From Rhodobacter calidifons (GTDB taxonomy: Bacteria > Pseudomonadota > Alphaproteobacteria > Rhodobacterales > Rhodobacteraceae), in NCBI RefSeq assembly GCF_011174775.1, contig NZ_JAANHS010000005.1, forward strand, positions 186,001-250,000: a DNA stretch of 64,000 nt, given 5' to 3'. Positions 48,496-58,265 of the stretch are shown here, one piece after another. Each line of letters opens with the position of its first letter. The stretch's first letter is position 1. The translations under genes were made by a program, and so were the position numbers. The notes beneath the pieces are model-generated. The model worked only from the letters and a program-made list of their open reading frames with translations. It was not told the origin of the DNA and ran no database searches.

Positions 48496-49152
48496 TTACA
48501 GACTGACGAGAATCCGCGCCGCCTCGGCCTGAAGATCGGCCAGTTTCGTCCGGTCTTCGCCGGGGAAGAACCGGGCACGAGTCGCTGTGGGCAGGGCCTT
48601 CGGCTCGGCGATCACCACGCGCGGCCCGTGTTTTGCCGTCTCGGCCTGCCAGCTGCGCGCCAGCGCCATCTGCGCGGCCTTCGTGGCCCCGTAGGCACCG
48701 AAAAAGGGCTGCCCGGCGCGGGGGTCGTCGAGGAAGAGCGCAGTGCCGCCATGCGCCCGCAGCAGGGGCTCGACCATCGGGATCAGCATGCCTGTTGCGC
48801 GGGCGTTGGTGGCGATGGACTTCTCCCAGTCCTTCTGGTCGATATGGCCTGCCGGCGCCAGCGGGGCCGCATGGATCGCCGCGTGGACCCAGAGGCCAAG
48901 CCCGCTCCAGCGGTCGTGGATGGACAGGCAGAGGTGGCGCATCGCGTCGTCGTTCGTCACGTCCATCGGTGCGAGCGTCAGCGCCCCGGCGCCGGGAAGG
49001 CCCGCCTGTTTCACCCGGTCGTCCAGCTCTTCAAGGCCGCCGACAGTGCGTGCGACCGCCACGACATGCCAGCCGCGGAGCGCCAGCTGTTCGGCAATGG
49101 CGGACCCAAGGCCGCGCGAGGCGCCGGTAACGAGGGCAAGTCTGTCGGTCAT
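48496..49152 (-). CDS. Short-chain dehydrogenase/reductase
   Basis: 218-residue SDR. ALVTGASRGLGSAIAEQLA at residue 6, the Arg after strand 2 in VAVARTVGG suggests NADP, and the catalytic pair is YGATKAAQMA near 153. The usual NNAG block is degenerate (VHAAIHAAP). The C-terminal half is short and acidic. It stands alone; substrate unknown. Confidence 0.85.
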   Translation of the reverse strand: MTDRLALVTGASRGLGSAIAEQLALRGWHVVAVARTVGGLEELDDRVKQAGLPGAGALTLAPMDVTNDDAMRHLCLSIHDRWSGLGLWVHAAIHAAPLAPAGHIDQKDWEKSIATNARATGMLIPMVEPLLRAHGGTALFLDDPRAGQPFFGAYGATKAAQMALARSWQAETAKHGPRVVIAEPKALPTATRARFFPGEDRTKLADLQAEAARILVSL

Positions 49153-49178
49153 GGGGCAGTCCTCCTGGCGGCGTCGGA

Positions 49179-49214
49179 GCCTCCGGCGGGAGTATTTTTG
49201 AAATGGGCAAATGG
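49179..49214 (+). repeat. CTCCGGCGGGAG-TATTT repeat, copy 2
   Basis: GCCTCCGGCGGGAGTATTT, then TTGAAATGGGCAAATGG. It lies upstream of the minus-strand SDR start, in the 143-base gap before the purF stop. Confidence 0.75.
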
Positions 49215-49295
49215 CAAGGGTGCGTCAGGCCCTGCGACCATGAGCGGCTGCGATTTTGGCCTGGCGGGCGGCGAGGCGGGCGGCGATCGCCGCGC

Positions 49296-50759
49296 TCACT
49301 CTGCCGCCTTCATCTGGAAGCCTTCCTCGATCTTGTCGGACGGGGCCACCGGGTAGTCGCCCGAGAAGCAGGCGTCGCAGAATTTGGGGTTGGCGGCGTC
49401 GCGGCCGGCGGCTTCACCCGCAGCGCGGTAGAGGCCGTCGAGCGAGATGAACTTCAGGCTGTCCACACCGATCCAGTCGCGCATCTCGTCCTCGGACATC
49501 GTGGCGGCGAGGAGTTTGGAGCGTTCGGGCGTGTCAACGCCGTAGAAGCAGGGCCAGGCGGTCGGGGGTGAGGCGATGCGGAAGTGGACTTCCGCCGCGC
49601 CGGCCTCGAGGATCATGTCCTTGATCTTGCGGCTGGTGGTGCCGCGCACGACCGAGTCGTCCACCAGGATCACGCGCTTGCCCTTGATGAGCGCGCGGTT
49701 GACGTTCAGCTTCAGCCGCACGCCCATGTTGCGGATGTGGTCCGTGGGCTCGATGAAGGTGCGGCCCATGTACTGGTTGCGGATGATCCCCATGGCGTAG
49801 GGAATGCCGCTTTCCTGGCTGTAGCCGATGGCCGCGGGAGTGCCGCTGTCCGGCACCGGGCAGACGAGATCGGCCTCCACCGGGGTCTCGCGCGCCAGTT
49901 CCACGCCGATCTGGCGGCGGGTCTCATAGACCGACCGGCCGCCGATGATGCTGTCGGGTCGGCTGAAATAGACGTTCTCGAAGATGCAGAAGCGGGGTTT
50001 CGCCGGGGCGAAGGGGCGGGTAGAATCCACCTTGTTGCCCTCGATCACCACCATCTCGCCCGGCTCGATCTCGCGGACGAACTCGGCGCCGATGATGTCG
50101 AGCGCGCAGGTCTCGGACGACAGCGCCCAGCCCGAGTCGCCCAGGCGCCCCATGACCAGCGGGCGCACGCCGAGGGGGTCGCGGACGCCGATCAGCTTGG
50201 TCCGGGTCATGGCGACGACCGAGAAGGCGCCTTCCACCCGGCGCAGCGCGTCCTTGATGCGTTCCGAGAGGGTCTTCTGGATCGACCGCGCCATCAGGTG
50301 GATGATGCATTCGCTGTCGGAGGAGGACTGGAAGATCGAGCCACGCTCGATCAGCTCGCGGCGGAGCGCGGCAGCGTTGGTCAGGTTGCCGTTGTGGGCA
50401 ATCGCGCAGCCGCCCATCGAGAATTCGCCGAAGAAGGGTTGTACGTCGCGGATCGCGGTGGCGCCCTTGGACCCTGCGGTGGAATAGCGGACATGGCCGA
50501 TCGAGAGGGACCCGGGCAGGGTGTCCATTACCTCGGGCTTGGTGAAGTTGTCGCGGACATAGCCGAAGCGGCGGGCCGAGTTGAAGCCGTGGTCGGGGTG
50601 GTAGCTGACGATCCCGCCCGCCTCTTGCCCCCGGTGTTGCAGCGCGTGCAGCCCAAGCGCCACGAAGTTCGACGCATCAGCCACGCCGATTACGCCGAAA
50701 ATCCCGCATTCCTCCTTCAGCTTGTCGTCGTCGAAGGGGTGCGAGCGGAAGGGGGCCAT
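49296..50759 (-). CDS. purF: Amidophosphoribosyltransferase
   Basis: 487-residue first enzyme of de novo purine synthesis (PRPP + glutamine to phosphoribosylamine). A 17-residue propeptide precedes the N-terminal nucleophile Cys in KEECGIFGVIG; GHVRYSTAGSKG near 90 and GCAIAHNGNLTN near 118 belong to the glutaminase. The PRTase domain has the PRPP loop VILVDDSVVRGTTSRKI near 355. A cvpA gene lies immediately upstream, an association also seen in E. coli. Confidence 0.97.
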   Translation of the reverse strand: MAPFRSHPFDDDKLKEECGIFGVIGVADASNFVALGLHALQHRGQEAGGIVSYHPDHGFNSARRFGYVRDNFTKPEVMDTLPGSLSIGHVRYSTAGSKGATAIRDVQPFFGEFSMGGCAIAHNGNLTNAAALRRELIERGSIFQSSSDSECIIHLMARSIQKTLSERIKDALRRVEGAFSVVAMTRTKLIGVRDPLGVRPLVMGRLGDSGWALSSETCALDIIGAEFVREIEPGEMVVIEGNKVDSTRPFAPAKPRFCIFENVYFSRPDSIIGGRSVYETRRQIGVELARETPVEADLVCPVPDSGTPAAIGYSQESGIPYAMGIIRNQYMGRTFIEPTDHIRNMGVRLKLNVNRALIKGKRVILVDDSVVRGTTSRKIKDMILEAGAAEVHFRIASPPTAWPCFYGVDTPERSKLLAATMSEDEMRDWIGVDSLKFISLDGLYRAAGEAAGRDAANPKFCDACFSGDYPVAPSDKIEEGFQMKAAE

Positions 50760-50843
50760 GCGTCCGAATCCTTGCCTGAAGCCTTGGCCCGCTATCTACG
50801 GCAGCGGCTCGGGGCTGTCACGTCCCGAAACGCCGGTCGCGGC

Positions 50844-51455
50844 CTAGGGATTGGTGGTCGGGGCCACCGGCGCTGGCGCGGTCTGGATCTGCGGGGCACC
50901 GCCGGGGGCGCAGACATTGGTCAGATCGTTGTAGCGATCGACGATCCAGCCGGGGGCGTCCTTGGGGATGTTCTCGTCGATCTGGCGCTGGAAATTGGCA
51001 AAGACCAAGGCTGTACGGGAATCGTCGATCATTGCGATCTTCTGGTCCGACAGGACGCGATCATAGACGATGAAGGCGATGGCGATCAGCAGGATGCCCC
51101 GCGCCGCGCCGAAGAGGAAGCCCAGCGCCTGGTCGATCCCGCCAAGCGCCGAACGCTGCACCGCCCCGGCGAAGAGCGGCGTGAAGAGCGCGGCGACGAT
51201 CAGGCCGACAACGAAAACGCCCGCGAAGGCAGCCACAACCGACAGTTCGCAGCTGTCCGACAGGAATTCGCCCACCACGGGGAGTTCCTTGACCAGGGGC
51301 TGCACGCCCGGGGCGAAATAGTAGGCGGCGATGGCGGCCCCGATCCAGCCGAGGATCGCCATCAGTTCCCGGACCAGACCGCGCGAGAAGGCGAGGATGG
51401 CCGAAATGATGATGATGAGCGCCGCACCACCATCGACTGCGGTCAGGTTTTCCAT
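50844..51455 (-). CDS. cvpA: CvpA family membrane protein
   Basis: 203 residues with four membrane helices (residues about 10-28, 35-52, 72-95 and 108-130) and a hydrophilic C-terminus rich in Pro and Ala. The conserved RGLVRELMAILGWIGA block near residue 26 is the CvpA hallmark. E. coli CvpA is needed for colicin V export and affects purF expression through its operon; role here is presumably in the envelope. It is 84 bases upstream of purF on the same strand. Confidence 0.92.
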   Translation of the reverse strand: MENLTAVDGGAALIIIISAILAFSRGLVRELMAILGWIGAAIAAYYFAPGVQPLVKELPVVGEFLSDSCELSVVAAFAGVFVVGLIVAALFTPLFAGAVQRSALGGIDQALGFLFGAARGILLIAIAFIVYDRVLSDQKIAMIDDSRTALVFANFQRQIDENIPKDAPGWIVDRYNDLTNVCAPGGAPQIQTAPAPVAPTTNP

Positions 51456-51491
51456 TCGTTACGTCCCCAATCCCGATCTTTCACCAAGGGC

Positions 51492-52847
51492 TTATCCCGC
51501 CCCGAACATCTCGCCCACAAACGCCGTCAGGTCCGCCATCTGTCGGACCGTCAGCCCTGCGGCCCCCTCGAATTTCGAATGGGACGGCACGGTCGCCTGT
51601 GAGAAACCAAGTTTCGATGCCTCTTTCAACCTGTTTTCGGTCTGGCCCACCGGGCGCAAGGCACCCGACAGGCTGATCTCGCCGAAAAGCACCATGTCGG
51701 GCGGGATTGCCACATCCTCGCGCGCCGACAGCAGCGCCCCGGCGACGGCAAGGTCGGCGGCGGGTTCCGAAACCCTGAGGCCGCCGGCGACATTCAGGAA
51801 CACGTCGAGGCCTGCGAAGGGGATGCCGCAACGCGCCTCGAGCACGGCGAGGATGGTCGAGACGCGTCCCGGATCGAGCCCCACCACCGTGCGGCGCGGG
51901 CTGGCAAGCGTGGAGGGCGCGACGAGGGCCTGGATCTCGGTCAGGACGGGCCGCGTGCCCTCGATCCCGGCAAAGACCGCCGATCCGGGGGCGGGCTGGT
52001 CGCGGTTGGCCAGGAACAGGGCCGAAGGGTTCGGCACCTCGGCCAGGCCGCCGCCCGTCATCTCGAACACGCCGATCTCGTCTGCCGGGCCGAAGCGGTT
52101 CTTCACCGCGCGCAGGATGCGGAACTGGTGACCGCGCTCGCCCTCGAAATAGAGCACCGTATCGACCATGTGTTCCACGACGCGGGGGCCCGCGATCTGG
52201 CCGTCCTTGGTGACATGGCCGACCAGGACGATGGCAACCCCGCGCCGCTTGGCGAAGGTGACCAGCTCATGCGCCGCCGCGCGTACCTGCGAGACCGAGC
52301 CGGGCGCGGCCTCGACGCTGTCGAGCCACATGGTCTGGATCGAGTCGATGATGGCAAGCGCGGGGCGTTCGGCGTCCAGCGTGGTCAGGATGTCGCGCAG
52401 GTTGGTTTCGGCGCCGAGCGCGACCCGGGCATCGGTCAGACCGAGGCGCTGCGCGCGCATGCGGACCTGGGTTGAGGCCTCCTCACCAGAAATATATATA
52501 CATTTCAGACCTTTGCGGGCAAAACTTGCTGCTGCCTGCAAGAGCAGCGTGGACTTGCCGATCCCCGGATCGCCGCCCACCAGGATCGCCGAGGCCGGGA
52601 CAAGGCCGCCGCCGAGCACGCGGTCCAGTTCCTCCAGTCCCGACGAGGCGCGGACCGGCGGGGCTTCCTCGGTCGCGAGGTCGGACAGCGGGATCGGCCG
52701 ACCCTTGGCCCCCAGCGACCTTGGCCCGGTCGAGAGCGGTGCCTCCTCAACGATCGTATTCCACCCGCCGCAAGCGTCGCACTTGCCGGCCCATTTGCGA
52801 TAGGCGGTGCCGCAGACAGTGCAGGTGAACGAGGTCGTCTGTTTCAT
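51492..52847 (-). CDS. radA: DNA repair protein RadA
   Basis: 451-residue RecA-like ATPase that promotes branch migration in recombination. N-terminal C4 zinc finger CTVCGTAYRKWAGKCDACG at residues 9-27, Walker A GGDPGIGKSTLLLQ near 95, the RadA-specific KNRFGPADEIGVFEM near 250, and the Lon-like C-terminal domain with GLDPGRVSTILAVLEAR. Start at the ATG preceding MKQTTSF. It lies 36 bases upstream of cvpA on the same strand. Confidence 0.96.
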   Translation of the reverse strand: MKQTTSFTCTVCGTAYRKWAGKCDACGGWNTIVEEAPLSTGPRSLGAKGRPIPLSDLATEEAPPVRASSGLEELDRVLGGGLVPASAILVGGDPGIGKSTLLLQAAASFARKGLKCIYISGEEASTQVRMRAQRLGLTDARVALGAETNLRDILTTLDAERPALAIIDSIQTMWLDSVEAAPGSVSQVRAAAHELVTFAKRRGVAIVLVGHVTKDGQIAGPRVVEHMVDTVLYFEGERGHQFRILRAVKNRFGPADEIGVFEMTGGGLAEVPNPSALFLANRDQPAPGSAVFAGIEGTRPVLTEIQALVAPSTLASPRRTVVGLDPGRVSTILAVLEARCGIPFAGLDVFLNVAGGLRVSEPAADLAVAGALLSAREDVAIPPDMVLFGEISLSGALRPVGQTENRLKEASKLGFSQATVPSHSKFEGAAGLTVRQMADLTAFVGEMFGAG

Positions 52848-52896
52848 GAGGCGCGACAGTGACGGGTCTTTTGGGCAGGATCAAGGCGCGGGTGCG

Positions 52897-52964
52897 ACCG
52901 GAATTCCTGCGAATTCCGGTCCGGAGCCCGTTCGGGCTCCGATCCGATTTCCGCTTGGAAATCG
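52897..52964. repeat. Array of three hairpins (REP-type)
   Basis: In order: ACCGGAATTC-CTGC-GAATTCCGGT (52897-52920), CGGAGCCCG-TT-CGGGCTCCG (52922-52941) and CGATTTCC-GCTT-GGAAATCG (52945-52964). The first resembles hairpin 1 of the 28267 element. It lies between radA and the PqiA-like gene. Confidence 0.7.
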
Positions 52965-52971
52965 CTCGGTT

Positions 52972-53397
52972 TCATCGGCCGGGATTCGACTTCCAGGAAA
53001 TCAGGATCGAGGCCAGGATGCAGCCGGTGAAGAGATAAAGGCCCCAGGCTGTCTCGATCGTCACCCAGCCCGTGCCCTTGCCGATGACGATGTAGAGCGC
53101 GATGAGGAAGACCTCGGCCATGGCAAGCTTGCCCAGGAATTCCAGCGCCGGCAGGGCGCGTGGTGACAGGAGCCGCCAATGCAACAGCGCAAGGCCGATG
53201 GTCTTGGCATAGGGCGCGAAGATCGCAAGGAAGGTCACGATCAGCGCGAAGGCAGGGTCCGAGCGCCACAGCGACTGCAACCCGGTGATGACGCTGATCT
53301 CGTCCATTCCGAAGACCGGCAGGACGGCGGCGCGCAGCAGCGGCGCGAACCAGGAGATCGGGAAGAGGACGAGAAGGGCGAGGTTGAGGTATCTCAT
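52972..53397 (-). CDS. Paraquat-inducible protein A-like membrane protein
   Basis: 141 residues with four membrane helices (about 4-25, 45-70, 85-105 and 115-133). The order of hydrophobic segments and the loop LAIFAPYAKTIGLALLHW (a P-x-x-K between helices 2 and 3) match the PqiA domain, here as a single half-length copy. PqiA works with MCE lipid-transport proteins in E. coli. It is next to mlaF and mlaE on the same strand (105 bases from mlaF), which supports a link to lipid transport. No MCE (MlaD/PqiB) gene is in view. Confidence 0.7.
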   Translation of the reverse strand: MRYLNLALLVLFPISWFAPLLRAAVLPVFGMDEISVITGLQSLWRSDPAFALIVTFLAIFAPYAKTIGLALLHWRLLSPRALPALEFLGKLAMAEVFLIALYIVIGKGTGWVTIETAWGLYLFTGCILASILISWKSNPGR

Positions 53398-53502
53398 GTC
53401 CGGCGCCTGGGGCCTTCGTCGGAGTGGAGGCTGTCACATCCACCAGACCGCCCGTGGTGTCTTTCCGCCGGGGCAGGCAAGGGTTGCCGGTCGGTCCATC
53501 GC

Positions 53503-54264
53503 TCAGCGCACACTTTCGATCGGCCCCTCGGCCCGGCCATGGATGAACTGTTGCACGTAAGGGTCTGTGGTTTCGTCCATTTCCGACACCGGACCGGTCC
53601 AGCGGATCACGCCACCGTGCAGCATCGCCACCGTGTCCGCAATCGCGCGGACCGAGGACATGTCGTGGGTGATGGTCATCGCGGTCGCGCCCATCTCGAC
53701 CACGATTTCGCGGATCAGGTCGTTGATGACGCCGGCCATGATCGGGTCGAGGCCGGTGGTGGGTTCGTCGAAGAAGATGATGTCCGGGCTTGCCGCGATG
53801 GCACGGGCGAGGCCCACCCGCTTTTGCATCCCGCCGGAGAGTTCGGCCGGGAAGAGGTCGGCGACCTCGGGCTTCAACCCGACCCGGCGCAGCTTTTCGA
53901 TGGCCAGCGCGCGCGCCTCTGCCTTCGGCAGCGCAGCCTCTCCGCGCAGGAGGCGGAAGGCAACATTCTCCCAGACCTTCAGGCTGTCGAACAGCGCCCC
54001 GCCCTGGAACAGCATCCCGAAGCGGGCAAGGAAGGCGTCGCGGTCGCGGCCGGACATGGACTGCGCGGTCACGTCGCGTCCGTCCAGCATGATGGTCCCA
54101 CGGTCGGGCCGGATCAGCCCGAGGATGCATTTCAGCAGCACCGACTTGCCCGTGCCCGAGCCTCCGATGATGACCATCGAGGTTCCCGAGGCAATGCTCA
54201 GGTTCACGCCTTGCAGGACGGGATTGTCGCCAAAGCGCTTGTGGACCCCGGAAAGCTCGATCAT
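53503..54264 (-). CDS. mlaF: ABC transporter ATP-binding protein MlaF-type
   Basis: 253-residue ATPase of the MCE/Mla phospholipid transport system. Walker A IIGGSGTGKSVLLKCILG near residue 33, Q-loop GMLFQGGALFDSL near 83, signature ELSGGMQKRVGLARAIA near 140, Walker B IIFFDEPTTGLDP and switch ITHDM. The GGALFDSL after the Q-loop is characteristic of Mla/MCE ATPases. ATG overlaps the mlaE stop. Confidence 0.93.
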   Translation of the reverse strand: MIELSGVHKRFGDNPVLQGVNLSIASGTSMVIIGGSGTGKSVLLKCILGLIRPDRGTIMLDGRDVTAQSMSGRDRDAFLARFGMLFQGGALFDSLKVWENVAFRLLRGEAALPKAEARALAIEKLRRVGLKPEVADLFPAELSGGMQKRVGLARAIAASPDIIFFDEPTTGLDPIMAGVINDLIREIVVEMGATAMTITHDMSSVRAIADTVAMLHGGVIRWTGPVSEMDETTDPYVQQFIHGRAEGPIESVR

Positions 54265-55037
54265 GTGGTGAAGAACACCTCGGTCAGGACGTAGTTCGCC
54301 GCCAGGATCAGCACCGAGGCCGAGACGACGGCCGATTTCGTGGCCCGGCCGACCCCTTGAGCGCCGCGGGCCGAGTTCATGCCATGATAGCAGCCCATCA
54401 GCGCCACGATGAAGCCGAAGACCGCTCCCTTGACGAGGCCGGACCCCACGTCCCAGACCTCGAGGAAATCGGTGGTGTTCTTCAGATAGGCGGCCGAGTT
54501 GAAATCCAGGCGTGTCGTGCCGACCAGCCAGCCGCCCATGATGCCGATGGCATCACCCACCGCGACCAGGACCGGCATCGACAGCGTTGCGGCGATCACG
54601 CGAGGCACGGCAAGGTATTTCAGCGGGTTCGTTGACAGTGTGACCAGGGCGTCGATCTGTTCGGTCACCTTCATCGTCCCGATCTCGGCGGCGATCGAGG
54701 AGGCCACACGCGCGGCGACCATCAGCCCGCCGAGGACGGGGCCAAGTTCGCGCGTCATGCCGATGGCGACGATCGAGGGGACCACCGATTCCGCATTGAA
54801 GCGCGCGCCGCCGGCATAGATCTGCAAGGCCAGCGCGCCGCCCGTGAAGATGGCGGTCAGCCCGACGACCGGCAGCGAATACCAGCCGATCTGAAGGATC
54901 GCGGTGCCAAGCTCGCGCAGATAGAACGGCGGGCGCAGGATATGGCCCAGCACCGCCCCCGCGAACAGGGCCACCCGGCCCAGGGCCGCGATCGCCATCA
55001 GGACCGGGCGCCCCAGCGCGCCAAGGACGGCCGTCAT
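54261..55037 (-). CDS. mlaE: ABC transporter permease MlaE-type
   Basis: 258-residue MlaE/YrbE permease with five to six helices. Family blocks: [17 protein letters not shown] near residue 42, [15 protein letters not shown] near 66, [18 protein letters not shown] near 95 and [16 protein letters not shown] near 115. The start at 55037 overlaps the alr stop by four bases (ATGA). Forms the membrane part of the lipid transporter with MlaF; mlaD is missing from the neighbourhood. Confidence 0.93.
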   Translation of the reverse strand: MTAVLGALGRPVLMAIAALGRVALFAGAVLGHILRPPFYLRELGTAILQIGWYSLPVVGLTAIFTGGALALQIYAGGARFNAESVVPSIVAIGMTRELGPVLGGLMVAARVASSIAAEIGTMKVTEQIDALVTLSTNPLKYLAVPRVIAATLSMPVLVAVGDAIGIMGGWLVGTTRLDFNSAAYLKNTTDFLEVWDVGSGLVKGAVFGFIVALMGCYHGMNSARGAQGVGRATKSAVVSASVLILAANYVLTEVFFTT

Positions 55038-56083
55038 GCCGGGCGTTCCTGGTAGCGGCGCGTGTAGCGGGGCCCAAGCGCCGTCAGGATCTCGTAGCCG
55101 ATGCTGCCCGCCATGGAGGCCAGGGCATCGACCCCCTGGTGCGGGCCGAGGATGTCGAGCGCGCGGGGCACCTCGGGCAGGTCGGTGATGTCCACCGTGA
55201 TCAGGTCCATCGACACCCTGCCGACAAGCGGGCAGGGCGTGTCGCCGTCCCAGAGCTGCGCCTTGCCCGAGAGGCTGCGCAGCAGCCCGTCGGCATAGCC
55301 GCCCGCGACCGTGGCGATGACCGAGGGCCGTTCGGCGACCCATGTGCAGCCATAGCCCACCGCCTCGCCGCGGGCGACCTCGCGGGTCTGGATCACCGGC
55401 AGCGACAGGGTGACGGCGGGAATCGCCCCGCCGTGCGGCAGGCCGCCGTAAAGGCCGATGCCCGGGCGGGTCAGGTCGAAATGATACTGCGGCCCCAGAA
55501 GGATGCCCCCGGTCGCTGCGAGGCTGCGCGGCAGGCCGGTGCCGTCGGTCATGTCGTGAAAGACCTTCAGCTGTGCCGCGTTCTGCGGGTGGTCGGGTTC
55601 GTCGGCGCAGGCCAGGTGGCTCATCAGAAGTTCCGGCCCCGCCTCGATCAGGATCGGCGCCACCGCCTGCCATTCCACCATTTCGACGCCCAGCCGGTTC
55701 ATGCCGGTGTCCAGCTGCACGCCGAACGGGTGGCCCGGCAGCGATTCGAGATGGCGGGTGATCTGTTCGAGGCTGTTCAGCATCGGCGTCAGGTCGAGAT
55801 CCTGGATCATCTCGGTGTCGCCCGCCATATGGCCCGACAGCACCGCGATCTGCGGGCCGGGGCCAAGCGCCTGGCGCACGGCTGCGCCTTCCTCGGCCAG
55901 CGCCACGAAGAACCGCCGCGCCCCGGCACCGGCCAGCGCGCGCGCCACCCGTGTCACGCCCAGGCCGTAGGCATCCGCCTTCACAACGGCCGCGGTCTGC
56001 ACGCCCGGGCCGCTCATCCGGTCCAGCCCGCGCCAGTTCGCCGCTATTGCATCAAGGTCGATCGTCAGGGTTCCGCTTGCCAT
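55034..56083 (-). CDS. alr: Alanine racemase
   Basis: 349-residue PLP enzyme supplying D-alanine for peptidoglycan. PLP lysine in [12 protein letters not shown] near residue 32, TGMNRLGVE near 122, and the C-terminal catalytic Tyr region [18 protein letters not shown] near 240 with [12 protein letters not shown] near 288. Length is typical. It is the first gene of alr-mlaE-mlaF and divergent from the metal ATPase gene. Confidence 0.94.
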   Translation of the reverse strand: MASGTLTIDLDAIAANWRGLDRMSGPGVQTAAVVKADAYGLGVTRVARALAGAGARRFFVALAEEGAAVRQALGPGPQIAVLSGHMAGDTEMIQDLDLTPMLNSLEQITRHLESLPGHPFGVQLDTGMNRLGVEMVEWQAVAPILIEAGPELLMSHLACADEPDHPQNAAQLKVFHDMTDGTGLPRSLAATGGILLGPQYHFDLTRPGIGLYGGLPHGGAIPAVTLSLPVIQTREVARGEAVGYGCTWVAERPSVIATVAGGYADGLLRSLSGKAQLWDGDTPCPLVGRVSMDLITVDITDLPEVPRALDILGPHQGVDALASMAGSIGYEILTALGPRYTRRYQERPA

Positions 56084-56195
56084 GCGGCTGTTTCGACCGG
56101 GGCGGGGTCGGGGTCAAGTCAAAAGCGGGCAAGACTTGCCCTTCCGGCGCGCATGGGCAAGGCTGGACCGGCAGGTGGGAAAGAGGCGGCCTCTG

Positions 56196-58091
56196 GTGTC
56201 CGGGCAGATCCATGACTCGGGCGAGGATGCGGGTCTGTACCTGACGGTACTATGCTGGATCGGACTGGGGCTGGCGGCGCTGGACGCCTTCGTGCAACCC
56301 CTGCCGGCCGGGCTGGTCCGGGCGGCGCTGGCGCTGGCCTATCTGACCGGGGCCTGCCCCCGCTGCGAAGCGCGGTGGCCGATCTCTGGCGGCTGCGGCG
56401 GCTGGACATCGACCTCCTGATGGCGGTCGCGGCGCTGGCAGCGGCGGCGGTCGGGGCGGAGCTGGAGGGGGCGGTGCTGCTGGCGCTGTTTTCCCTGTCC
56501 GAGACGTTGGAGCACCGGGCGATGGGCAAGGCGCGGCGCGCGGTCGAGGCGCTGATGCAGTTGCGCCCCGAAACCGCGCTGCGCGCGGGATCGGAGGGGG
56601 TGGACGAGGTTCCGGTCGCCGAGCTGGTTCCGGGGGATCGGGTGATCCTGCGTCCCGGCGCGCGGGTGCCGGTGGACGGGCGCCTGGTCGAGGGGTCGGG
56701 GCATCTGGACGAAAGCACGGTGACGGGTGAGGCGGCGCCGGTCCGGAAGGGCCCGGGCGATCCGGTGCATGAAGCGACGGTGAACCTGGACGCGATCCTG
56801 ACCGCCGAGGTGACGCGAGGGCTGGAGGAAAGCACGGTCGCCCGGATGATCCGCCTGGTGATCGAGGCACAGGCGATGAAATCGCCGTCCGAGCGGTTCT
56901 CGGACTGGTTCGGGCAAAGATACACCATTGCGGTCCTGGTCGGGTCGGTCCTGTCGTGGTTCCTGTTTCGCGCGCTTGGCCATGACCCGGGCGCGGCGCT
57001 TTACCGCGCGGCGACGCTTCTGGTGGCCGCCAGCCCCTGCGCGGTGGTGATCTCGGTGCCGGCGGCGATCCTTTCCGCGCTGTCGGCGGCGGCGCGGGGC
57101 GGGGTGCTGTTCAAGGGGGGCGCGGCGCTGGAGGGGCTGGCCGAGGTGCGCACCTTCGCCTTCGACAAGACCGGGACGCTGACCACCGGACAGGCGGCGG
57201 TGACGCAGGTGGTGGCGCTGGACGGTGACGCAGAGGCCTTTCTGGCGCTGGCCGCCGGGCTTGAGGCGCAGTCGGAGCATCCGATTGCCGCCGCACTGCG
57301 CCGCGAGGCGGCCGCACGGGGTCTGGGTCCGGCCGAGGTGCACGAGGTGCGCGCGCTGCCCAGCGAGGGGATCACCGGCCTGGACGATGCCGGGCCGATC
57401 TGGGCCGAAAACGCGCGGATGCTGGCGCGGATTGGGGGCGGAGTTGCCGTCCGCCATTGCGGCCCTCGCCGACGGGGCCGAGACGCTTGTCATCGTCGGT
57501 CGCGGGGCGCGGGTGCTGGGCGCGGTCACCGTGGCCGACGCCCCGCGCGAGACGGCGGCCGAGGCGCTGGCGGCGCTGAAGGCCGGGGGCGGGACCGGGA
57601 TCCTGATGATGACCGGCGACCGGGCGCCGGTGGCGGCGCGGATCGGCGCGCGCCTCGGTCTGGCGGACGGCGAGATCCATGCCGGGCTCTTGCCGGGCGA
57701 CAAGGTGCGGCTGGTCGATGCCGCTGCGGCGCGCGGCAAGATGGCCTTCATCGGCGATGGCGTGAACGATGCCGCAGCGCTGGCGCGGGCCGATGTTGGG
57801 GTCGCGATGGGGGTGGCGGGCAGCGAGGTGGCGCTACAGGCGGCCGATGTGGCGCTGATGGCGGATGATCTGCGCAAGCTGGCCGCCGCCCGCCGCCTGT
57901 CGCGCCGCACCGCGCGGGTGATCCGGCAGAACCTGACCATCGCCATCGGCGCGATGGCGGTTCTGGTCACCGGAAGCCTGTTCTTCGAACTGCCGCTGCC
58001 GCTGGCCGTGCTGGGTCACGAGGGCGGGACGCTGCTGGTGGTCCTGAACGGCCTGCGGCTCCTGGCCGATCCGATCCGCGCCCGGGCCTGA
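56196..58091 (+). pseudogene. P1B-4-type heavy-metal ATPase with two compensating frameshifts
   Basis: Metal-exporting P-type ATPase (Co/Fe/Zn class). The gene needs three segments: frame A from a GTG at 56196 (LYLTVLCWIGLGLAALDAF) to about 56350; frame B to about 57435, with STVTGEAAPV, ASPCAVVIS and AFDKTGTLTTG; then frame A again with MMTGDRAPVAA, IGDGVNDAAALARADVG and HEGGTLLVVLNGLRL to 58091. SPC and HEGGT mark group P1B-4 (CoaT/CtpD-like), and there is no N-terminal metal domain. The breaks coincide with a G4 run at 56349-56352 (one G missing) and a G5 run at 57434-57438 (one G extra). Corrected length would be about 631 residues. Sequencing error or real inactivation cannot be told apart here. 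Confidence 0.8.
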
Positions 58092-58214
58092 CCCCGCGGC
58101 CCGCGCGGGCCGGCTGCCTGACGGAAGGACCGGCCTCGGGGGCATCGAACCCCCTCGGCCGGCGCTGTCGCGAGCCCCGTCACCCGGCCGTGGCGCGGTC
58201 TGGCCGGCGGCGGC

Positions 58215-58247
58215 GCCTCCGGCGGGAGTATTTTGGACATGGGCAAG
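58215..58247 (+). repeat. CTCCGGCGGGAG-TATTT repeat, copy 3
   Basis: GCCTCCGGCGGGAGTATTTT, then GGACATGGGCAAG. It lies in the gap between the convergent metal ATPase and dnaB genes. Confidence 0.75.
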
Positions 58248-58265
58248 ATCGGCAGGGATGACCGA

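Noticed and set aside
52485-52510. AT-rich stretch (AAATATATATACATTT) inside radA
   Set aside because: It encodes the conserved residues KCIYISGEEA; rare codons are notable but no palindrome or promoter pair fits well.
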